DNA of 64,000 nt from Hondaea fermentalgiana. Lineage: Eukaryota; Sar; Bigyra; Thraustochytrida; Thraustochytriidae. Below the pieces are notes generated by a model. That model ran no database searches, was not told where the DNA came from, and was given only the letters and a program-made list of their open reading frames with translations. The first letter of the stretch is position 1; every line of letters begins with the position of its first letter. The DNA lies in NCBI GenBank assembly GCA_014084085.1, contig NPFB01000012.1, positions 483,161 through 547,160 on the forward strand. Reading direction: 5' to 3'. The position numbers and the translations under genes were made by a program. Positions 1 to 9,500 of this stretch are shown one piece after another.

Positions 1-858
1 GCCAAGATCCCACTCGAGGCGCGCGTCTTTGACATTGGCCAGTTCATGGCGCCCGGTCACTCACAGTCCTCTACAACCATATACCATTCTTCCAGGCCGC
101 AGCCGAAATGGGACATTTCATTGGTTGGTCTTGAAGTTCAAGTTCAAGTTCAAGTTGCCACTCGTGCCAGTGGCAGAGGCAGGCCACCAAGCCGGCCCAG
201 CTTCAACAGTAAAGTCCCGGGGTCCTCGCGATCTCGACGCGGAGTGACGACCGCGCTGCGGCCGCGAGCCTCAAGTAACCTCCTCCCTGCGTCTCTCTTC
301 CCGCCCCATCCATCCGAGCTCATCACCGTCGGCTGCAGCAGTTGCTGCACTGGCATCTTCTTCTTGTTCATGTTCTGATAGTATACTCCTCCTGTCAGCC
401 TCCTCTCCTTCCCCCAAACCAACCTCTTCTTCTCCTTCTGCACCTGCGCACCTGCGCACCCGCCACGCTTCCGCCGCCTCGCCGCCGCCTCGAGCCCTGC
501 GCGGCCCGCGCGGCCTGCGAGAGGAGGGACGCAGAGCTCTCCGGCGCCGCCGGCGTCACGCCCGTGGCGGGGCTCGAAAAAATCACCGGCAATGGCAGTC
601 GCAGGAGCAGCAGCAGCAGCTGCAGGCGCTGGGGACGTTGAGGCGGGGCTCGAATGGCGCGCCTCTTGACTCTCCCTCTCTCTCTCTCTCTCATTCTCAC
701 TCCGCCGGGGCTCCGAGTCTGCGCTGATTAGGGCGCGCGTGTGCATCTCCACGAGCTAGCTTCCTGCGAAGATCGGCGAGCAAGATTGAGCGATCGAGCG
801 AGCGAGCGCTTGCGAGGGCCCGCCGTCAACCGCAGTCTCGCAGGGCAGGCCAGGAAAG

Positions 859-911
859 GTCTTCGTCGTCGTCGTCGTCCTCCTCCTCCTCGTCCTCGTC
901 GTCATCGTCGC
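859..911. repeat. GTC/CTC trinucleotide tract
   Basis: An imperfect run of GTC and CTC triplets lies in the leader upstream of the desaturase. It has no coding signature and looks like a simple-sequence repeat. Confidence 0.7.
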
Positions 912-1280
912 CGCAGAGCAGCAGCTGCCGCTCCCTCCATCTTGGCGCGAAGAAGACCGTTTGCAAGTTACGCTTCGCTAGAGAGGCCTGGCCAGGCACG
1001 AGCCCGCGAGGCCTCGCTCGAGCGCGCAGCGCCGCGCAGTCGCAGCGCAGTCGCAGCGCAGAGGCGCTCTCGCGCGGGCAGCAGCAGACCGGCGAGCCGC
1101 GAGCGAGGCAGCGAGGCGAGGCCGCTCGCGCCGCGACTCGACGCGCAGGCGGGTCGCGCTCCTCGCGGGGAGGGCTGGTCTACAGGAGGAGCAGCTCAGC
1201 TGGCAGGCACAAGCGCGCGCCGTCGATCGCAGCAGACCCGCTCCAGCTCCAGCTCCGGACGCGAGGCAGCTCCGACCCCG

Positions 1281-1311
1281 GCGAGCGAGCGAGCGAGCGA
1301 GCGAGCGAGCG
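1281..1311. repeat. GAGC tetranucleotide microsatellite
   Basis: About seven GAGC units lie roughly 80 bases upstream of the desaturase ATG at 1391, probably inside the 5' leader. Similar tetranucleotide runs precede several other start codons in this window. Confidence 0.8.
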
Positions 1312-1390
1312 ATAGAGAGGGCGGCTTGTGCTCGTGCTCGTGCGCGAGCGCGTGAACGTCTGCGAGCGGGGAGAGATCGCGGACGGCGCG

Positions 1391-2656
1391 ATGACGGCAG
1401 TTGATATGGCCACCGCAAACGCGGCCGAAGGGCTCGAAGTGAAGAAGCACAATAAGGCCAAGGAGGGCGCCGCGATCCACGAGGTGGAGGAGGAGGTCAA
1501 GGAGGAGGAGGCGAGCCTCGCCGCGGCGGGCCAGCAGCAGGATCGGTCGCCGCAGGAAAGGAAAAAGTACCATGCGCGCGTGCTCAAGAGATACCTGGAT
1601 CAGATAGGTGAGAACAGGGACAAGACCGCAGAGCGCAAGGAACACCTCTTTCCCATGCCCGCCTTTGTCCGCACGCTCTGTCTGCCGCTTTTGGAGGACG
1701 AACGCGACTACATTGCCCTCGAAATGTTCCTCAATCTTGCCCTCACCGTGCCGCCGCTCATGGCCCTCTTTTGGATGTACCCCTCGCACATTGTTGGCGT
1801 CATCTTTCTCGTGTGGCGCCTGCTTACCTTTGCGCCGCGCTTCATGCTCACACTCCACGTGACCTCGCACCGCCGCCTCTTCAAGCAAAAGTACTGGCCG
1901 CTCAACTTTATGGGCACCATGCTGGGCTTCTTTCTCGGTCTTCCGCCCGGCTTTTACTACATTCACCATGTCATGATGCACCACGTCGAGAACAACGTCT
2001 TCCCCTACGATGTCAGCTCCACCATGCCTCATCAGCGCGACACCCGCTGGGCCATGGTCCACTACATTAGCAAGTACTTTACGCACGCCGTCTTTTACCT
2101 GCCGTACTATGCGCTCAAGAAGAAAAAGTATGGCCTCTTTGCCTTCCACGCCGTCTGCTGGGTCTCGTATTTTATCGGCGGTGCCTACCTCTACACGCTG
2201 CACCCCGTCGCGACCCTGTGGACTATCCCGATCCCCTTTGTCGTCCTCGGCGGCGCCCTCATGCAGGGCAACTTTACCCAGCATGTCTTTGTGTGCCCGG
2301 ACGATCCCTTTTCCAACTACCGTCTCACCTTTAACTACGTCAACCATCCCGACAACCAGCGGACCTATAACGACGGCTACCACATCGACCATCACCAGAA
2401 CTCTCGCCTCCACTGGTCCGAGGTCATTCAGCACTTTGAGGACAACATTGACAAGTTTGCTGACAACGATGCCTTTGTCTTCAAGGAGATCGACACGCAG
2501 ATCGTATACCGTCACGTTCTCAACGGCACCTACAAGGAGCTCTACAAGTACTGGGTTCAGCTCACGCCGGATCTGACGCGCTCTCCCGAGGAGTTCGAAG
2601 CTCTTTGCCGTCATCGTCTCAAGCCCATTTACAAGGACAACAAAAAGTCTTGCTAG
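1391..2656 (+). CDS. Membrane fatty-acyl desaturase (three histidine boxes)
   Basis: A 421-residue integral membrane protein of the fatty acid desaturase superfamily. Such di-iron enzymes insert a double bond into acyl chains in the ER membrane. The three histidine boxes are visible: HVTSH (156-160), HHVMMHH (192-198) and HIDHH (331-335). Hydrophobic segments lie around 100-150, 172-192 and 250-290. Residues 30-60 are an acidic, charged tail with no cytochrome b5 motif, so reducing power must come from a separate b5 or ferredoxin. The frame also opens at 1328, but ATG 1391 is preferred because the extra residues are unremarkable. The elongase at 55402 is a possible pathway partner but is not adjacent. 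Regiospecificity cannot be read from sequence, and a hydroxylase or other di-iron activity remains possible. Confidence 0.85.
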   Translation: MTAVDMATANAAEGLEVKKHNKAKEGAAIHEVEEEVKEEEASLAAAGQQQDRSPQERKKYHARVLKRYLDQIGENRDKTAERKEHLFPMPAFVRTLCLPLLEDERDYIALEMFLNLALTVPPLMALFWMYPSHIVGVIFLVWRLLTFAPRFMLTLHVTSHRRLFKQKYWPLNFMGTMLGFFLGLPPGFYYIHHVMMHHVENNVFPYDVSSTMPHQRDTRWAMVHYISKYFTHAVFYLPYYALKKKKYGLFAFHAVCWVSYFIGGAYLYTLHPVATLWTIPIPFVVLGGALMQGNFTQHVFVCPDDPFSNYRLTFNYVNHPDNQRTYNDGYHIDHHQNSRLHWSEVIQHFEDNIDKFADNDAFVFKEIDTQIVYRHVLNGTYKELYKYWVQLTPDLTRSPEEFEALCRHRLKPIYKDNKKSC

Positions 2657-3297
2657 CTTTTCATTTCTCGAAGAGAGCGCAGAAGTCGTCTCATCCAAAC
2701 AAACAAAAAAGTCAAGCAAGCAAGCAAGCAAGCAAACAATCCTGTTGCACTCGTACTCTCTTTCGTGGTGCTCTCGCCCTTTTTATCATGCGGCATGCTC
2801 CGGTTCTCTTGGGGTAATTCAATGAATCATCTCTAGGCGGGGCGGGGCATCACGCGGTAGCGTCTCGGGCTCTTACTCTTCTACTACCCAATTTGCTCTG
2901 GCTGGCTGGGTGGGTAGATAACGAGTATTGGCTCTTGAACAACATGTATGCATTCTGCATCTTTTGTGCCATGCATTTATAGGTTAGATTGAATAGAATC
3001 GGTGTCGTTTTGTCCACTGTGCTTGTTGTTGGTCTCATTACACGCCTCGCGCTGTCTTTTGCGGTTAAGCGAATGCGGCCCTGATCTTTGCAGTCCTTCC
3101 CTGTCCTTGTTGCTTGCCACCTTTGGCTTTTTCTCTGCTGCTTGGTCTTGCTTGCCGCAGCCCCACCACGGCCAGATAGTAAAGACAAGGCGTCAGGCAA
3201 GACTGCCCAAACTCCTTTTTGTGTGGCGACAAGCGTCGAGGTGGCGCCCACGCTCGGCAGTCCGCTTGCTCTGCCGCCGCTCCGCACGCCGCCCAAG
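2657..3297. other. Intergenic: desaturase 3' region and MetRS promoter
   Basis: No gene is seen. A CAAG tetranucleotide run (2713-2737) lies just after the desaturase stop. The frame of the downstream synthetase is open here from 3088, but the added residues do not resemble the family. Confidence 0.5.
2713..2737. repeat. CAAG tetranucleotide microsatellite
   Basis: About six CAAG units in the probable 3' untranslated region of the desaturase gene. Confidence 0.75.
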
Positions 3298-5109
3298 ATG
3301 CTCCGCGCGTGCTCCTCGCGGGGTCTCGCACGAGGCGCCACCAGAGCGGCCCATGGCAGCGGCTGGTCGCCAAGGACAAGGACAAGGACGTGCACGACAA
3401 CGAGCACAGCGAGCTCGGCAAGCGCGACAGCAATTGTGCAAGACAAGCAAAAGAAGTTGGAGCGCGTCTTGGTGACGACGCCCATCTTTTACGTGAACGG
3501 AAGCCCGCACATTGGACACGCGTACTCGGGTCTCCTCGCAGACGCTCTTGCGCGATGGCTGCGACTTGAGGGACACGAGGTGCTCTTTACAACCGGGACT
3601 GACGAACACGGCGCCAAGGTGGAGCGCGCTGGCATTGACAAGGGCGCGGCGTCTACAAAGGACTACTGCGATGGCATTTCGCAAGAGTTTCGCGAGCTCT
3701 TCGAGGCCTTAGGCACCTCGCACGACGACTTTATCCGCACCACGGAGCCGCGCCACGGCGCAAATGTGGCGGCGCTTTGGGAGCGGCTGCAAAGCGCCGG
3801 CTTTATCAACCTTGGTGAGCACCAGGGTTGGTACTGTCAATCGGACGAGGCCTTTCTTACCGACAAGCAGGTCGCCGATCAGGGCGATGGCAAAATGGTG
3901 TCGCTCGAAAGCGGTCACGCCGTAGAGTGGGTGTCCGAAAGCAACTACGTCTTTCCGCTGAGTCAATTTCACGAGCGACTCCTCGAATGGCTCAGCGCCA
4001 ACGAAAAGGTTGCTGTCCAGCCCAGCACGCGCTGGAATGAGGTGGACGCCTTTTTGCGTCAGGAAAAGGCAGATGGCAAGCCCGAACTAGATGATCTCTC
4101 GGTTTCACGCCCTCGTGACCGCGTGCGCTGGGCCTGGCCTGTTCCCACAGATGATCAGCATTCCGTCTACGTATGGCTTGACGCCTTGGCCAACTACCTT
4201 ACGGCATCAGGCGTAAAGATACCGGCAGACCCCGACCAGGCCGTCAGCTGGCGCGATGCTGGCGTCGATCGTGTCATTCATGTCATTGGCAAGGACATTT
4301 TGCGCTTTCATACCGTGTACTGGCCTGCGTTTCTCATGGCCGCTGGCATTGAAACCCCCGACGTAGTGTTTGCGCATGGCCACTGGACGGTGGAGCGGAC
4401 GAAAATGAGCAAGTCCCTGGGCAATGTCGTGAATCCCATGGACCTCGTTGCGGCGTATGGCGTTGACGCCGTGCGCTACTCGCTGCTCCGCAACGGCAGC
4501 ATTGGCGCCGACCTCGACTTTAGCAACGAAATGCTCGAGTCACGTCGTCGTGACGAGCTCATCAACACCTACGGCAATCTGCTTGCACGATGCACGGGGA
4601 AAAGTCTCGCTCCGGATGATGCTTGGCCTGGACCTGCGGCGAACACGCGCCCGCAAGACAGCGATCTTGCCTCGAACCATTTGAGTGGTCTAGCGGATGT
4701 CGTGGGATCCCACTTTGCGCGCTTGGAGTTCGCCCGGGGTGCCGGTGAGATTATGGACGTGCTCTATGAGGCAAATCGCGTCGTGACCGCCGAAGAGCCC
4801 TGGGTGTTGCGCAAAAAGCTTCGCCAAGACCCAGACGCCCCCGAAGCTGATGATCTGCGTGCGCAGCTCGACACCACCATGTACTGGGTCCTCGAGACGC
4901 TTCGCGTCACGAGCATTCTTTTGCAACCCATTGTGCCTGAGGCGGCGGGCAGGGCGCTCGATGCGCTTGGCATTCCGGCGGCCCAGCGGAGTGTCGCAGA
5001 CGCTCGGCGCGTAGGTGACACGTCTTTAAAGTCGTTGACAATGCAACGCCCCAAGAAGGGCAGTGTGGTGCTGATTCCGCCATTGCCAAAACCTGACGCG
5101 CAAGCCTGA
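3298..5109 (+). CDS. Methionyl-tRNA synthetase, organellar (bacterial) type
   Basis: A 603-residue class I aminoacyl-tRNA synthetase that charges tRNA-Met with methionine. The catalytic core opens with TTPIFYVNGSPHIGHAYSG, giving the HIGH motif at 71-74, followed by TTGTDEHG. The KMSKS loop is at 369-373 (TKMSKSLGNVVNP). The C-terminal third fits the helical anticodon-binding domain. Length and lack of appended domains match mitochondrial MARS2-type enzymes rather than the longer cytosolic form. ATG 3298 is chosen because the following 50 residues are rich in Arg, Ser and Thr and poor in acids, as in a mitochondrial targeting peptide. The frame is also open upstream to 3088. Mitochondrial location is inference. 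Confidence 0.93.
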   Translation: MLRACSSRGLARGATRAAHGSGWSPRTRTRTCTTTSTASSASATAIVQDKQKKLERVLVTTPIFYVNGSPHIGHAYSGLLADALARWLRLEGHEVLFTTGTDEHGAKVERAGIDKGAASTKDYCDGISQEFRELFEALGTSHDDFIRTTEPRHGANVAALWERLQSAGFINLGEHQGWYCQSDEAFLTDKQVADQGDGKMVSLESGHAVEWVSESNYVFPLSQFHERLLEWLSANEKVAVQPSTRWNEVDAFLRQEKADGKPELDDLSVSRPRDRVRWAWPVPTDDQHSVYVWLDALANYLTASGVKIPADPDQAVSWRDAGVDRVIHVIGKDILRFHTVYWPAFLMAAGIETPDVVFAHGHWTVERTKMSKSLGNVVNPMDLVAAYGVDAVRYSLLRNGSIGADLDFSNEMLESRRRDELINTYGNLLARCTGKSLAPDDAWPGPAANTRPQDSDLASNHLSGLADVVGSHFARLEFARGAGEIMDVLYEANRVVTAEEPWVLRKKLRQDPDAPEADDLRAQLDTTMYWVLETLRVTSILLQPIVPEAAGRALDALGIPAAQRSVADARRVGDTSLKSLTMQRPKKGSVVLIPPLPKPDAQA

Positions 5110-5680
5110 GATGCGCGCGCGCGTGCAGCAACTCTGAATTGATTTTTCTTCGATCTGTGTGTAAAAGGGCCAAGACTTTTTCCATTCTGTTGTCATTCGT
5201 TCGTTGTACGGCCTGGGGTCGTGCAACAATGCGATGCAATTGGTTAACTCTAATAGAATGAGGTTCATCTTGTGACTCTTTTCACTAACGTCTCGGCTCA
5301 TCATTCTTGCCAGGACGTCCGTTTTTTCAGAGTAAGACCTTGAGGAAAAAGAGGAAAGAGGCTTGGCAGTCGGCATTACGAGGCGAATCGTACAGACGTC
5401 TCACGCGTCACTGAACGCGAATGGTTTAGAGATCCAACTACTTAAATTGTTCAAGCGAAGGGCAACACAGACTCGATTTATCTTGCAATGATCAGTTCTC
5501 GAGTACGACCAACTCGTGAATGGGGCAACATTGACATCGATGCGTAACGGGTGCAAGCAGTGAGATTGTTAGCAGCCTTTGGCAATGGAACTGGAAACAA
5601 TGCTTGCCTTTTAGAATAAAATTAGAAGCGGTAGAGGGTTCTGCAGCGCTCCTTTGTTCCGTGAGAGAAAAAGTAAAAGA
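5110..5680. other. Intergenic, convergent gene ends
   Basis: This region lies between the MetRS stop and the end of the minus-strand gene at 5681. It is more AT-rich than its surroundings. I see no gene, RNA or repeat. Confidence 0.5.
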
Positions 5681-6793
5681 TTAGGCAAGCCTCTGTTTTT
5701 TGGCTCTGGGCGTGTCTTGGGATTGCTCCGTAACCTTGCCGTCCCTCTCCCTTTTGCGATATTCCTTGAGCGTCATCCCATGGGGCTTGGAGCGAACTTG
5801 TAAGATGATTGGCGAGGGATTCAGGAGGATCCAATCTCCCGACTCGCTGTAGCGAGCGTGAAATTCTACATTGAGATCTGTCTTCCCTTCTTCGTGCTTA
5901 AGAAGCCGAAACTTGGGGTCCACCAGAGCCCAAATCACGATTTTGACGGCTCGTTCGAGACGCTCGATATAGATGAGCGCTTTCCCGCGACCATCTTTGA
6001 GTCTGAAGAAGAAGTCTTCTTCGCATGGCGCGCCCTGGAAATTATTTTCTTTGCGGAATTCCATGCTCGTCGAGGTCTGTAATTCCCCGTCCTTTTTCTT
6101 CTTCTGAGGACCATGAAAAGTCATCTTGAAGGCTTCCGAAATCGACACACCCTCGCAGGGCAGGATGATCTCAGCCTTACGCGTCTCACGCCATGCTGTT
6201 AAGACTTTCTTACTGAGTGGGGAACGCGAGTTGGCGGAGGTGGCTTCAGGCCTAGCTGCTGGCTGTGCACTGCCTTGCAGATTGCGTTCTTGTTGCTGCT
6301 GCTCCAAGTTGACGTATTCCGTCGGTGTCTGGGGATCCAACCCAGGGGAGCTGCGATGCACGAGAGAATGCGCAGCGCCGGCCGCGTCAGGTTCACGTGG
6401 GGCCTCTTCAGGACGACTGCATCCTCCCGCACCATTGAGAACAGTACCGTGCTCGTGCGCGAGGCCAGGTTCCTCTGCATCAGGCAAGGCTGTGCCCGCG
6501 GTGGCAGCTGCAGCGTCATTCGAGGTGAAGTCTGCCAAGGAGCTCGCTTCGTCATCGAAACTAGAGTGTCCTGCTTCCCCCAACGTGCTTGGAAGAATAG
6601 GCACATGGTTCGTGGCTTGCTCGCAGACCTCGTCATGCGCGTAGCTGACTTGCGCGGAAGAGTAGCTGTCATTGCTTGGGTTCTCAAGGTCCTCCGCCTC
6701 GTTCGTCTTGTCGTGGGCGCCCCAGTCCTTCTCCTCTTGGTTGCCATCAACCAGGTTCGTTGCTCCCATCTGTCCTGGTCCTGTATATGACAT
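5681..6793 (-). CDS. Unknown protein, acidic N-terminal half and basic nuclear-type tail
   Basis: A protein of about 370 residues that I do not recognise. The first half is acidic, low-complexity and probably disordered. The second half, starting near ILPCEGVSISEAF, alternates hydrophobic and polar residues in a way that suggests a beta-rich domain and ends near ILQVRSK. The extreme C-terminus (RAKKQRLA) resembles a monopartite nuclear localisation signal. The frame extends to an ATG at 6853, but ATG 6793 (MSYTGPGQ) is preferred because the longer version begins in AT-rich sequence around a CTATCGCGATAG palindrome. The divergent gene at 8162 shares the order of hydrophobic blocks and a similar basic tail, so the two may be distant paralogues. 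A chromatin or DNA-binding role is only a guess. Confidence 0.65.
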   Translation of the reverse strand: MSYTGPGQMGATNLVDGNQEEKDWGAHDKTNEAEDLENPSNDSYSSAQVSYAHDEVCEQATNHVPILPSTLGEAGHSSFDDEASSLADFTSNDAAAATAGTALPDAEEPGLAHEHGTVLNGAGGCSRPEEAPREPDAAGAAHSLVHRSSPGLDPQTPTEYVNLEQQQQERNLQGSAQPAARPEATSANSRSPLSKKVLTAWRETRKAEIILPCEGVSISEAFKMTFHGPQKKKKDGELQTSTSMEFRKENNFQGAPCEEDFFFRLKDGRGKALIYIERLERAVKIVIWALVDPKFRLLKHEEGKTDLNVEFHARYSESGDWILLNPSPIILQVRSKPHGMTLKEYRKRERDGKVTEQSQDTPRAKKQRLA

Positions 6794-7077
6794 CACTCCA
6801 ATCTCCAGTCTTGTATTTTTTTTAACTATCGCGATAGTGGTTACCAGGCCCAAAGGTATACAAGGAGGGTCCCTGCTTGTTTCTCTTTGGGAGGGTAAGG
6901 TTTTGGAGTTAAGGATTTGCTGGGCGCTGCCGAGGAACGGCCGGCTACCGAGACAAGGCAGCGAGAGAATCGATGTCGATAAGCAGCGGTGACATAGTGT
7001 GAATTTCTGGACGATGACGAAAAAAAAATTTTACACGACAAGGTTAGCAGCGCGAGTCGGGAGCCGGAGAGGCCGAG

Positions 7078-7161
7078 GCAGGGCAGGCAGGCAGGCAGGC
7101 AGGCAGGCAGGTAGGCAGGCAGGTAGGCAGGCAGGTAGGCAGGCAGGTAGGCAGGCAGGTA
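7078..7161. repeat. GGCA/GGTA microsatellite with a higher-order period
   Basis: A tetranucleotide array of GGCA units. After the first six or so, it alternates regularly with GGTA, giving a 12-base higher-order period (GGCAGGCAGGTA). This suggests unit-level duplication inside a slipped-strand repeat. Confidence 0.85.
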
Positions 7162-7389
7162 TGCAGCGAGAAGCGGGCAGCGACAGCGAGAAGCGGCAGA
7201 GAGACGCAAGCAGACATGGAGAGACGCGTGGCCGACAGGCGTGGCAGCACGCGCGCCGCTTATTTGCTCGGGAGTGCCCTCGCTTCCGGACTACCCTCGC
7301 TAGCCCGCACGCTTTGGGAATCGCTGCTCGATGTTCTTGTGCTTCCTCTCGAAAGTACTAAAGTATATTACAGTTAGTTCAAGTGGTAG

Positions 7390-7670
7390 GTTTGGCTTGA
7401 AAAAAATGATCCATAGCTTTTCTACAAATGAAGAATAGGCGATGTGTGAATGACTTTTAAAATTATCAAAATGTAACATCCACCACCAAGCCAAACACTC
7501 TAAAAAGATTTTAGAGCGTTTGGTTATGGAGAAAACGTGTCACCTCTTGTTATTTGTTTGTAAAAGGTGTGAGTGACTTTATAAAATACACATCCAAAGA
7601 CTCTACAAATTTTTTTAGAGTGTTTGGTTTTGGAGAAGAACGTTCCAACTCTTGTTTCTTGGAGAACATG
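7390..7670. repeat. AT-rich island with duplicated inverted repeats, possible small transposon remnant
   Basis: The motif CCAAACACTCTAAAA (7491-7505) is followed by its near-perfect inverse TTTTAGAGCGTTTGG (7509-7523). A second, weaker copy of this hairpin ends at 7627 (TTTTAGAGTGTTTGG, 7613-7627). About 48 bases after each hairpin are also similar (near 7509-7556 and 7613-7660), giving an imperfect direct repeat with a period of about 104. Another inverted pair is GTTTGGCTTG (7390-7399) with CAAGCCAAAC (7487-7496). The island is far more AT-rich than its flanks. Terminal-inverted-repeat structure fits a MITE-like remnant. No target-site duplication was established. Confidence 0.5.
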
Positions 7671-8161
7671 AAATACTCGGTCTCGATGTAGCTCGCCGCT
7701 CGCGACGCGCTTGCGCGCGCGATGCGCGTAGCGCACGCGAGGGGGCGCGTTGCGGGCGGGAGGATGCCCGCGCGTGCCGCCGTCTCGCTGCCGCATGCGG
7801 CCAGGCAAGGCTGCGTCGGGGACGGTCGTTGCCGCCACTCTCGACCGCTCCCGTGCCTACGACAGACAGGCAGACCGTGACATGCTTTTCAAATTCGTTA
7901 CGGGATATTCTCGAGAGCGCTCTGCGAAGCGTTGCAGGACGCAGACCGACTAGCACAGAGGCCATCGAGTAGCAAACAAACCCCAATCGGACGTAGCAGC
8001 AGTGGCAGCAAAACCCAATCTAAGGAGCTCTCGTGGCAGGCAACACGTCAGGGCACCGACAGAAGAACAAAGAAGAGAACGCCGAAAAGAACGTGACACG
8101 GAAAATTTAGTGTTCTAAAGGACACCCAAAAAAACAAGCGCGCTTCCGTAGGACGAGAATA

Positions 8162-8926
8162 ATGAGCGCGACGGCAGCAACCCAGGTGGGAGAGCCTGGC
8201 GCTGAAGAGGGCATGACAGATGGTATGTATAAGGAGTGGGTGGAGCAGAACACCTTTGGCGTCCAGAACGAGACAACGCCAGCGGCCGGAAGCTATACCA
8301 AGACAGCCGTTGGCGACCTCGCGGATGAGCTGCCGGACGTAGTCAACCCCTTTGCGAAAAATGCTCCATCTTATTTTGATTCCGAAGAGGACCTGGAGCT
8401 TTTCAACTCTACCTTTACCTTTGAAAAGGAGACTCTTATCATTCCCCGGGAACCAGCCGATGTAGCAGCTTTTCGTTGTCATGTGCCCCTTCCCGAAGGA
8501 CTCACGCAGCCTAGTTGGACCAAAGTCGACTTTGCTGGACGGCACATGCTGAAAGATGGGTCCGGAGAGAAATCATTTTCGAGTACGGTCTTTGCGCAGT
8601 CATCCATGGGAAGCGATGGCATCGAGTACTATGGGGAAAAAAATCAAGCTTTCAGTCTTGTCGCGGAACGTTCCCGCGTCTTTTCCCGCGAAGGTATGCT
8701 GACTATCGCGATTTGCATCAAGCTTCAAGGGCTTCGACTTGCGCGGTCCGGAAAGCAGGCAGACAGAAACAAGTTCCAGATCCATGTTTCGTACGGGTTT
8801 GGCGATCACAGCAGTGATACACCCTGGTACAAGGAGCATGTTTGCAATGTAAAAATCGTCTCGAAGCAGAGCAGCAAGAGGCGGCTCGAGAACAGCGATG
8901 CGCCGAATGCAAAGCGCCAGCGGTGA
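8162..8926 (+). CDS. Unknown 254-residue protein with basic C-terminal tail
   Basis: I do not recognise this protein. The first 75 residues are acidic. From about 90 (ETLIIPREPADVAAF) to 235 the alternating hydrophobic pattern suggests a beta-sandwich, closing with VCNVKIVSK. The tail (SSKRRLENSDAPNAKRQR) is a plausible bipartite nuclear localisation signal. The pattern of blocks (F.L, then V/I-rich strand, then RL, then a Y-containing strand and a final I.SK or VRSK strand) parallels the C-terminal half of the divergent gene at 5681, which also ends in a KKQR-type tail. A shared fold is therefore plausible but the identity is low. ATG 8162 is the first in the frame after a GC-poor leader. 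Confidence 0.7.
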   Translation: MSATAATQVGEPGAEEGMTDGMYKEWVEQNTFGVQNETTPAAGSYTKTAVGDLADELPDVVNPFAKNAPSYFDSEEDLELFNSTFTFEKETLIIPREPADVAAFRCHVPLPEGLTQPSWTKVDFAGRHMLKDGSGEKSFSSTVFAQSSMGSDGIEYYGEKNQAFSLVAERSRVFSREGMLTIAICIKLQGLRLARSGKQADRNKFQIHVSYGFGDHSSDTPWYKEHVCNVKIVSKQSSKRRLENSDAPNAKRQR

Positions 8927-9099
8927 ACTTGTTTCAGTATACGCTGATTTCCCTGGTCATACATTTCTTAGATAGAAAAACTAATAGCTCGCACTGATTT
9001 CCGATCTTCGTGGATCTCGCTGTAGCTCAGCGTGATGCTAATTCTCTTCTTGGCGAGCTTTCGTTCTTGGGTCTTTTCCTGAAAATAACGTGGTCCTTA
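8927..9099. other. Short gap with possible exon of the neighbouring relic
   Basis: On the minus strand, a frame rich in Lys and Ser is open through about 8975-9080 (it includes KTQERKLAKKRISITLSY). It could be the last piece of the decayed gene to its right. Nothing firmer can be said. Confidence 0.25.
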
Positions 9100-9500
9100 C
9101 ATTATCGCTGAGCGGGTCGATGGCGTCGTTGCGTGCATTCCAGAGCAGTGCCGCGGGATCATAGTGTTGCGGATGGAGATGAGCACCGATCTGCTTCTGA
9201 ACCTCGTATATGGGTTAGAGCGCATTGTAATGGGCTCCTCGATGCACGGCAGCGTCCACTTTTTTCAAAGGACGGGGTGGTAGAAGCGATCAACGAGAGC
9301 TCTCACAAGGCGGAAAAGCTCCGGCTGGCTCAAGACCTCGGCATTCTCGGTGCACAGTTTCATGAGTGTAATGAACTCCGGGTTCTCGCGCATCGACGCT
9401 GCGTTGATGTACGTGCAGGCGGAGCACGTACCCTGAACTTTACCTCCGTGAGCTGCTCGTACGGCACGTGGAGCACGACGGCCTTGGCTTGTTAAAAAAC
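9100..9500 (-). pseudogene. Frame-broken relic of an unidentified gene
   Basis: Read on the minus strand, several protein-like blocks follow each other in different frames. These are KAVVLHVPYEQLTEV (about 9440-9490), then RENPEFITLMKLCTENAEV (within 9265-9440) ending at a stop after YHPVL, then KKVDAAVHRGAHYNAL, a stop, and EVQKQIGAHLHPQHYDPAAL (about 9100-9208). The frame shifts and stops are not joined by introns of believable size (gaps of about 11-22 bases). Decay is therefore the simplest reading, although sequencing errors or very unusual introns would look the same. Parts of the upstream reading to about 9830 may belong to it. The family is unknown. Confidence 0.4.

Larger units (their letters stand above)
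1..1390. other. Left edge and long GC-rich leader of the desaturase gene
   Basis: No gene can be assigned with confidence. A frame on the + strand is open from base 1 to a stop near 378 and could be the tail of a gene cut by the edge, but its sequence is low-complexity and I recognise nothing in it. The stretch contains a GTTCAA-type repeat (131-157), a CT run (671-692), a GTC/CTC trinucleotide tract (859-911) and a GAGC tract (1281-1311). The last part is probably the promoter and 5' leader of the desaturase that starts at 1391. Confidence 0.4.
6794..8161. other. Intergenic between two divergent unknown genes
   Basis: No gene is seen. The stretch holds a GGCA/GGTA microsatellite (7078-7161), an AT-rich island with duplicated inverted repeats (7390-7670) and GC-rich sequence (7680-8100). 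It presumably includes promoters for both flanking genes. Confidence 0.55.

Noticed and set aside
1..378. Truncated 3' end of a gene at the left edge
   Set aside because: Only the first 15 codons look protein-like; the rest is low-complexity. The evidence is too short to call a gene.
1196..2731. 511-codon minus-strand frame across the desaturase
   Set aside because: Antisense shadow; the + strand frame has all three histidine boxes.
7078..7161. CRISPR-like array
   Set aside because: The units are 4 or 12 bases without spacers, and the context is eukaryotic.
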